Part shown: piece after piece, positions 5,999 through 10,066 of the stretch
Layout of the letters: the number at the start of each line of letters is the position of its first letter
How positions within the stretch are numbered: the first letter of the stretch is position 1
Origin: Candidatus Omnitrophota bacterium
GTDB lineage: Bacteria; Omnitrophota; Gorgyraeia; B26-G9
Length of the DNA: 10,066 nucleotides
Assembly (NCBI GenBank): GCA_022013205.1
Contig: JAKLQT010000169.1
Span: 1-10,066 of the forward strand
Direction of reading: 5' to 3'
Position numbers and translations under genes: made by a program
Notes under the pieces: generated by a model
Database searches by the model: none
The model's input: only the letters and a program-made list of their open reading frames with translations
Told to the model about the DNA's origin: nothing

Positions 5999-6161
5999 CG
6001 CGTCTTCTATGGTCGGATATTAGCTCTTCCGCCTTTCGCATAACTTTGAATGCAGCTACATTACTTATCCCCATTTGTCTTCCCATTTCAGCTAAGCTGT
6101 TGCCTAAATATACATGCCTCATATATACACTAAAGTTAACAGCGGCACGTACCTCTCCGTA
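5973..6161 (-). pseudogene. Helix-turn-helix C-terminal remnant, probably of a REP-associated (Y1) transposase
   Basis: Immediately after the YgiT stop and in the same frame, 62 codons read on without a good start: YGEVRAAVNFSVYMRHV, then LGNSLAEMGRQMGISNVAAF and KVMRKAEELISDHRRR. The pattern of an R-rich first helix, an L-x-E-[MI]-G/A-R-x-[ML]-G-[IV]-S core and a final recognition helix matches the DnaA-like helix-turn-helix at the end of RAYT/TnpA-REP proteins. The catalytic HUH histidines and tyrosine are absent, so it is a fragment. The last 26 nt overlap the flippase remnant in another frame. An internal ATG could give a protein of about 49 aa, but no ribosome site precedes it. Alternatives are a DnaA domain IV-like or other small HTH protein. 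Confidence 0.45.
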
Positions 6162-6425
6162 TTATACGGCTAATGAGATGCTGTGTTCTTTCTCTGGTGC
6201 TATCGCTAAACTTTTAGCAAATCGATCCACATCTTCACTAAGTCTGTTTACTAAAAGATCAACATCTCTTGCCGTATGGCCATCTATTAATTCATTACCG
6301 CATTTCTGACACACTTTAGCGGGGATATTCTTAATAGTTATATGGTTATGGTTAATGTCATATTTCATCTTAATTAGCTGATCTTCTGCTTTTCCACCAC
6401 ATTCCGGACATTTAATGTTTTTCAT
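6162..6425 (-). CDS. YgiT-type zinc-finger protein (MqsA N-domain-like antitoxin)
   Basis: An 87-aa protein with two zinc-ligand pairs, CPEC (C6, C9) and CQKC (C39, C42), in the YgiT layout: KVCQKCGNELIDG follows about 30 residues after the first pair. The C-terminal part (51-87) is helical and lacks the XRE-type DNA-binding domain of full MqsA, so it belongs to the short YgiT class. It starts 6 nt after the DUF4258 stop, with AAAAAGGTGAT overlapping that stop, so the two genes are translated together. By analogy with MqsR/MqsA and DUF4258/YgiT pairs it is the likely antitoxin. It probably binds its partner, and any autoregulation would need a DNA-binding surface not obvious here. Confidence 0.85.
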   Translation of the reverse strand: MKNIKCPECGGKAEDQLIKMKYDINHNHITIKNIPAKVCQKCGNELIDGHTARDVDLLVNRLSEDVDRFAKSLAIAPEKEHSISLAV

Positions 6426-6431
6426 CTCTTA

Positions 6432-6731
6432 TCACCTTTTTCTCTTTTTATATTTTATCCATTGTCTCTCATCAGGAATATAACACGTCACGATAAACAA
6501 TACACCTTTTTGACTTAAATCACAGACTACATGTAACGGAGTATGCTCAAGAATGATCCCATATATCAGTACTCTCTTTCTTTCTGGATATTTCTCGATT
6601 ATCTTTCCAGTTAACAGACAGTAAATTATATCCTCAGGACTTATTCCGTCTTTTCTCGCCTCTGTAAGGCAATGCGTGTAAAAATAATACGATTCTCTCT
6701 CGATTATTTTTTTTAGCTTATCTGTATTCAT
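6432..6731 (-). CDS. DUF4258 protein, putative toxin of a DUF4258/YgiT pair
   Basis: A 99-aa protein from the chosen start. DUF4258 features are H19 in THCLTEARKDGISPEDI, GKIIEKYPERKRVLIYG and the closing IVTCYIPDERQW followed by a basic tail. The domain is thought to share the RelE/MqsR-like fold of mRNA interferases, but no activity can be read from sequence. An ATG 18 nt upstream (6749) also lies in frame. I prefer the ATG at 6731 because the upstream one falls between the -35 and -10 boxes, outside the expected transcript, and because family homology begins at KLKKIIE. The next gene follows after 6 nt. It is an independent transcription unit inside the glycan locus. Confidence 0.82.
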   Translation of the reverse strand: MNTDKLKKIIERESYYFYTHCLTEARKDGISPEDIIYCLLTGKIIEKYPERKRVLIYGIILEHTPLHVVCDLSQKGVLFIVTCYIPDERQWIKYKKRKR

Positions 6732-6737
6732 TACGTT

Positions 6738-6765
6738 ATTATACCACATAAGATTCTAATCTCAA
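6738..6765 (-). promoter_or_regulatory. Sigma70-type promoter of the DUF4258/YgiT pair, predicted leaderless
   Basis: On the minus strand, -35 TTGAGA (6765-6760) and a perfect -10 TATAAT (6743-6738) are separated by 16 bp. The spacer ends TGTGG, giving a partial extended -10. The -10 ends 6 nt before the ATG at 6731, so the predicted start site falls on that ATG and no ribosome site exists. A small dyad, AGATT/AATCT (6751-6755, 6758-6762), overlaps the -35 edge and could be an operator. Confidence 0.65.
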
Positions 6766-6837
6766 TATCAAAACAACGCCCCCTCTCCTCTTCTATTTTT
6801 GGAGTTATCAAGAGTAAAATTATTCCTGTCATTATAA

Positions 6838-6858
6838 TTTATTTTTTCTTAAAATAAA
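6838..6858 (-). terminator. AT-only hairpin after the O-antigen ligase gene, weak terminator candidate
   Basis: Arms TTTATTTT (6838-6845) and AAAATAAA (6851-6858) pair perfectly over a 5-nt loop, starting 2 nt after the ligase stop. There are no GC pairs and no clear U-tract beyond the stem, so termination would be inefficient. The rest of the gap to the DUF4258 promoter shows nothing recognisable. Confidence 0.25.
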
Positions 6859-6860
6859 AA

Positions 6861-8057
6861 TTAAGCTATATTTTCCTGATTTTCTTTTAAAGCGATTAAT
6901 CCGGACGCCATCCCGAAAATAAACCAAAATACCGCCGCCTCCTGAACTCCTGCCGTAATATTCGAAGCAGACATGGCAAAAATCAAAGCAGCGATAACAC
7001 TGCCGGTCAGGCCCATGAGAATAACTTGCCGGTGTCCCGAGATTTCCTTTAATATTGTAAAAACATGTTTGAAGAAAGCGATAAAAATCCATACGAACGC
7101 GATTAAACCAATAATGCCTGATTCCGACATAATTTGTAAATAATTATTATGCACATCATGAAACTGGAAATGGAGGGGAAAGGGCAATTGCTTCCAATAC
7201 CGGACAAAAAGTCTCTCCTGCATTCCCAATCCTGCCCCAAACACTGGAAAATCAGCAAAAATATCCAGCGACATCTTCCACAAAGGCAATCTTTCTCCCC
7301 ATGTCATCGGATTAACCGTAGTGACTGCCCGATGTTTCAACTGCTGAGGTAAAAATAGACCGATTATAATAACACAAATTAACAAATAAGCAGCGCATTT
7401 TCGATTCTTAAAGAAAGAAACGATTAACAGCACACTTGTAACCGCCACCCAGGCCGCGCGTGCGGCATTCAGGATAAGACAAGGAATGAGAAATAAAATA
7501 GAAATAATAGCCCCTGATTTTAAAAATTTATTTTTTGAATACAATAAAATAATAAAACACAAAGGAATCTGCAGTACCATAAAGCGTGCGTTACTGATAG
7601 TTTTCCCAAAAGCAGTATATAATCTGACCGGCTTTAAATGAAAGTAGTCCCACATACCGCCAACTCCCATAACAAAGCCTGCTAGTATAACCGCTCCGAT
7701 TAAAACGCTTAAATTGCGCTTGGATTTTACGAGATAACTGCCAAGGAAGAAAAATAAAATATATCCCAGATAGCGTTCCAGTAAAACAGCATGGCTATAA
7801 TACGGGTCTACGCTAAAAACAGTCGAAAGTAAAAGTGCAAACGCAAAAAACATCAACTGCTTATTAATAGGTGTTTTTACAATTAAATGCCTGTAAAAAT
7901 TGCTTCCGAACTCCGCTATGGTTATAAGTATCCATAAAACAAGCGCAATGAGCAGGCTGATTTTAACAGCTTTTTTGGAAAAAGGGGCAAGGATTATAAA
8001 AATTGCTATATTTATCAGGAGTGTATTTTTAAGAAAATATATTATTTTTTGCTTCAT
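6861..8057 (-). CDS. O-antigen ligase/polymerase family membrane protein (Wzy_C domain)
   Basis: This is a 398-aa polytopic protein with about ten to twelve hydrophobic segments. The Wzy_C signature is present: R200 in LNAARAAWVA, then a large periplasmic loop with ERLPLWKMSLDIFADFPVFG (255-274), GAGLG (274-278) and HNNYLQIMSESGIIGL (303-318). The conserved H303 and arginines match residues essential in WaaL/Wzy-type enzymes, which use undecaprenyl-PP-linked glycans on the periplasmic face. Sequence alone does not separate ligase, polymerase or protein O-oligosaccharyltransferase. The N-terminus has a short cytoplasmic MKQK and then a first helix from about residue 11. The ribosome site is poor. 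The gene follows the dehydratase by 90 nt, and its downstream neighbour is the inserted toxin-antitoxin pair. Confidence 0.88.
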   Translation of the reverse strand: MKQKIIYFLKNTLLINIAIFIILAPFSKKAVKISLLIALVLWILITIAEFGSNFYRHLIVKTPINKQLMFFAFALLLSTVFSVDPYYSHAVLLERYLGYILFFFLGSYLVKSKRNLSVLIGAVILAGFVMGVGGMWDYFHLKPVRLYTAFGKTISNARFMVLQIPLCFIILLYSKNKFLKSGAIISILFLIPCLILNAARAAWVAVTSVLLIVSFFKNRKCAAYLLICVIIIGLFLPQQLKHRAVTTVNPMTWGERLPLWKMSLDIFADFPVFGAGLGMQERLFVRYWKQLPFPLHFQFHDVHNNYLQIMSESGIIGLIAFVWIFIAFFKHVFTILKEISGHRQVILMGLTGSVIAALIFAMSASNITAGVQEAAVFWFIFGMASGLIALKENQENIA

Positions 8058-8070
8058 TATAAACCATTCT

Positions 8071-8106
8071 AAAAACTACCCCTAGGTCACCGTACAAATA
8101 CAGGGG
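8071..8106 (-). terminator. Possible weak hairpin terminator between dehydratase and ligase genes
   Basis: On the minus strand, CCCCT (8106-8102) can pair with AGGGG (8083-8079), plus one G-U pair, over an 18-nt loop. TAG and a five-T run (8075-8071) follow. The stem is short and the loop long, so this may only reduce read-through. The gap also has a tiny AAAGC/GCTTT dyad just after the dehydratase stop. Confidence 0.2.
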
Positions 8107-8147
8107 CGTTGTGATTTGCCACGCTCATCTGCGACACAAAGCTGGCT

Positions 8148-9989
8148 TTATTTTCTCGCCGTGTTAGGATTATGAAAGGGAACCATCTTTTTCATTTTCT
8201 CGACTATGCGCGGCCCGTCCATCACATTAGCCATTCTTTCCAGCGCTTTTATATCCCTGCGCACTTTCTTCGGATCGAAATTATTCGGCTGAGCAATAAA
8301 GACTTTATTATATTTTGTTGCCTTATCATGCTCGATATCAAGCAATGTCTCCTCCTCCATCTTCTCCCCCGGCCGTAATCCTATATACTTAACTTCTATA
8401 TCCACGTCAACTTCCAGTCCGGATAATGTTATGAGATTTTTGGCCAGATCAGAAATTTTAATCTGTTCGCCCATATCCAAAATAAATATTTCCCCGCCAT
8501 TGCCGATGGCCCCGGCCTGAATTACCAGTTGGGCTGCTTCGCTGGCTAACATGAAAAATCTTTTGACATCCGGATGAGTAACGGTTATCGGCCCCCCTTT
8601 TTCAATCTGTTTTTTGAAAATTGGCACAACGCTTCCACTGGAACCGATAACATTGCCGAACCGCACCGCCATAAATTTTGTTTTGGCACTCTGTGCCTTT
8701 GCCTGAATCATCGTTTCCGCTATTCGCTTGGAAGCGCCCATAATACTGGTCGGATTCACCGCTTTGTCAGTGGATATCATCACAAAGCTTTTGACCCCGT
8801 AATGCTCGGAGGCATACATAAAATTGCGCGTCCCAATAATATTATTTTTAACGGCCGCTACCGGATTTTCCTCCATAAGCGGCACGTGTTTGTGCGCGGC
8901 GGAATGGAATACAATATCGGGTTTATATTTGGAAAATGTATGCTTGAGCAATCCCACATCCTTAATATCTCCGATTATTGTTTTAAGATTCAAATACGGG
9001 TATTTTTCTTTTAAATCCAGTTCCAAAAAGAAAATATCATTTTCATTATAATCAAAGAGTAGTAAGAGGCTCGGCTCGAATTTTATTATTTGACGGCATA
9101 ATTCCGATCCGATACTGCCGCCCGCACCGGTAACGAGAACAACCTGGCCTTTGAGAAACGCCCGAACATCCTCCGCGTTCATTTCCACCATCTGCCGGCC
9201 CAAAAGATCTTCCGGTTGAACGTCGGTGATTTGCTTTATCGATACTTCTCCGGTCATGATTTTATGCAATCCGGGAATAATTTTAATTTTTACGCCTAAA
9301 TTTTCACATTTAGAAACAATATTTCTTATGGCCCGGCCGTTCGCAGAGGGAATAGCGATGACGATTTCCTCTATTTCATATTCGGTAACCAGTTTTTTGA
9401 TGTCATCGGTCATTCCCAATATTCTTATGCCGTGTATGCGTGAATGCAGTTTCAAATGGTCATCGTCGACAAATCCAACGGGACGATACAGCCCATTTTG
9501 TACATTAAGCAACTCACGCACCACCATTTCGCCCGCCGTTCCCGCGCCAACGATAAGCACTCGTTTGAGATTGCTCCGCTGCAAGGTCCGGAACTTCATC
9601 AAAAACCTGGGCAAAAACCGCGAGGCGCTGATCAGAAAAAAACAAATTAGATAATCGATCAACAGTACCGTACGTCCCATCCCCAGCATTCCATCATGCC
9701 GCATGAAAAATGCCGCAGTGATAATTACCAGGGTTCCGACAGTAACAGCCTTAAAAATATTCATGGCTTCGCTCATGCTGGCATGCCGAAAAGACCACTG
9801 ATACGCGCCGAAAACAAAAAACATGCTGACCCTGATCACACTTGCCAAAACCATAAAATAAACACATGCTTCTCTCATCAAAGAAGATGGATTCCAGTCA
9901 AAACGGATCATAAACGCAAGAAATATGGAAATATTGATTAACAACACATCAATAGCTACCATGATCAATTTTCTATATTTTGTTTTCAT
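8148..9989 (-). CDS. Membrane UDP-sugar 4,6-dehydratase, WbpM/PglF/CapD type
   Basis: This is a 613-aa protein, within the family's usual 600-660. Four N-terminal transmembrane helices lie at about 8-27, 42-62, 80-97 and 108-125. A CoA-binding-like Rossmann domain follows with VLIVGAGTAGE (144-154), then an SDR domain with the NAD motif TGAGGSIGSE (287-296), D341-I and AAHKHVPLME (364-373). The active site is STDKAVNP...M417-G-A-S-K421, where the usual SDR tyrosine is methionine, as in WbpM/FlaA1/PglF. RFGNVIGSSGSV (443-454) and GLRPGEKMEEE (537-547) complete the fold. Known members convert UDP-GlcNAc to a UDP-4-keto-6-deoxy sugar, the first step to QuiNAc, FucNAc or bacillosamine-type sugars. 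The ATG at 9989 has AAGGGA about 7 nt upstream. The 77 nt beyond it show no supportable gene. Confidence 0.93.
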   Translation of the reverse strand: MKTKYRKLIMVAIDVLLINISIFLAFMIRFDWNPSSLMREACVYFMVLASVIRVSMFFVFGAYQWSFRHASMSEAMNIFKAVTVGTLVIITAAFFMRHDGMLGMGRTVLLIDYLICFFLISASRFLPRFLMKFRTLQRSNLKRVLIVGAGTAGEMVVRELLNVQNGLYRPVGFVDDDHLKLHSRIHGIRILGMTDDIKKLVTEYEIEEIVIAIPSANGRAIRNIVSKCENLGVKIKIIPGLHKIMTGEVSIKQITDVQPEDLLGRQMVEMNAEDVRAFLKGQVVLVTGAGGSIGSELCRQIIKFEPSLLLLFDYNENDIFFLELDLKEKYPYLNLKTIIGDIKDVGLLKHTFSKYKPDIVFHSAAHKHVPLMEENPVAAVKNNIIGTRNFMYASEHYGVKSFVMISTDKAVNPTSIMGASKRIAETMIQAKAQSAKTKFMAVRFGNVIGSSGSVVPIFKKQIEKGGPITVTHPDVKRFFMLASEAAQLVIQAGAIGNGGEIFILDMGEQIKISDLAKNLITLSGLEVDVDIEVKYIGLRPGEKMEEETLLDIEHDKATKYNKVFIAQPNNFDPKKVRRDIKALERMANVMDGPRIVEKMKKMVPFHNPNTARK

Positions 9990-10066
9990 AGTAACATCCC
10001 TTTTTAGCCTTCTCTGTCATGTCCAATAATAATTACCCCTTTTAAACACAGATGATTTCATCAACC

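Noticed and set aside
8574..9014. 146-codon plus-strand open frame, with 9226-9654 similar
   Set aside because: Both are antisense to the dehydratase, whose SDR motifs run through these positions. The plus-strand proteins show no recognisable family.
9990..10066. Short open frames upstream of the dehydratase
   Set aside because: Several frames of about 14-17 codons exist, but none has homology or length enough to support a gene. The end of an upstream gene may lie here but cannot be identified.

Overview
The window looks like a polysaccharide (O-antigen or exopolysaccharide) locus from an AT-rich, probably uncultivated bacterium. Every gene I can support is on the minus strand. The assignment is inferred from gene style: DUF4143 ATPase, S23/four-helix-bundle gene, MNT/HEPN, YgiT/DUF4258, a REP-transposase remnant and a B12-type radical SAM enzyme occurring together is typical of Omnitrophota-like candidate phyla. 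There is no rRNA or other marker to prove it.

Layout in transcription order, right to left. A WbpM/PglF/CapD-type membrane UDP-sugar 4,6-dehydratase (8148-9989) is followed by a Wzy/WaaL-type O-antigen ligase or polymerase (6861-8057). A small DUF4258 / YgiT zinc-finger pair of toxin-antitoxin type (6162-6731) comes next, with its own strong promoter. Then there is a decayed stretch (5706-6161) holding the C-terminal helix-turn-helix of what looks like a REP-type (Y1) transposase and the wreck of a Wzx-like flippase. A polyprenol-phosphate-type GT2 glycosyltransferase (4924-5709) follows, then an MNT nucleotidyltransferase with only the tail of its HEPN partner (4482-4888), a second membrane-anchored GT2 enzyme (3387-4391), an S23/Avd-like four-helix-bundle gene enclosed by inverted ACTTT-rich repeats (about 2937-3385), a cobalamin-type radical SAM protein (1443-2930), and a DUF4143 AAA-type ATPase that runs off the left edge (1-1264).

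The backbone genes fit one pathway: an activated 4-keto-6-deoxy amino sugar made by the dehydratase, sugars added by the two GT2 enzymes, and polymer or lipid-linked glycan joined by the Wzy_C protein. The flippase expected here is broken, so export must rely on another locus or the pathway is decaying. At nearly every backbone junction lies a small accessory module, intact or fossil. The window therefore reads as a glycan locus repeatedly used as a landing site.

The most interesting non-coding structure is (i) the inverted repeat arrays around the four-helix-bundle gene, one of which supplies that gene's own C-terminus, and (ii) two promoters, in front of the ATPase and of DUF4258, with identical geometry (16-bp spacer, -10 box ending 6 nt before ATG). 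That geometry predicts leaderless mRNAs, each with a palindrome on or touching the -35 box.
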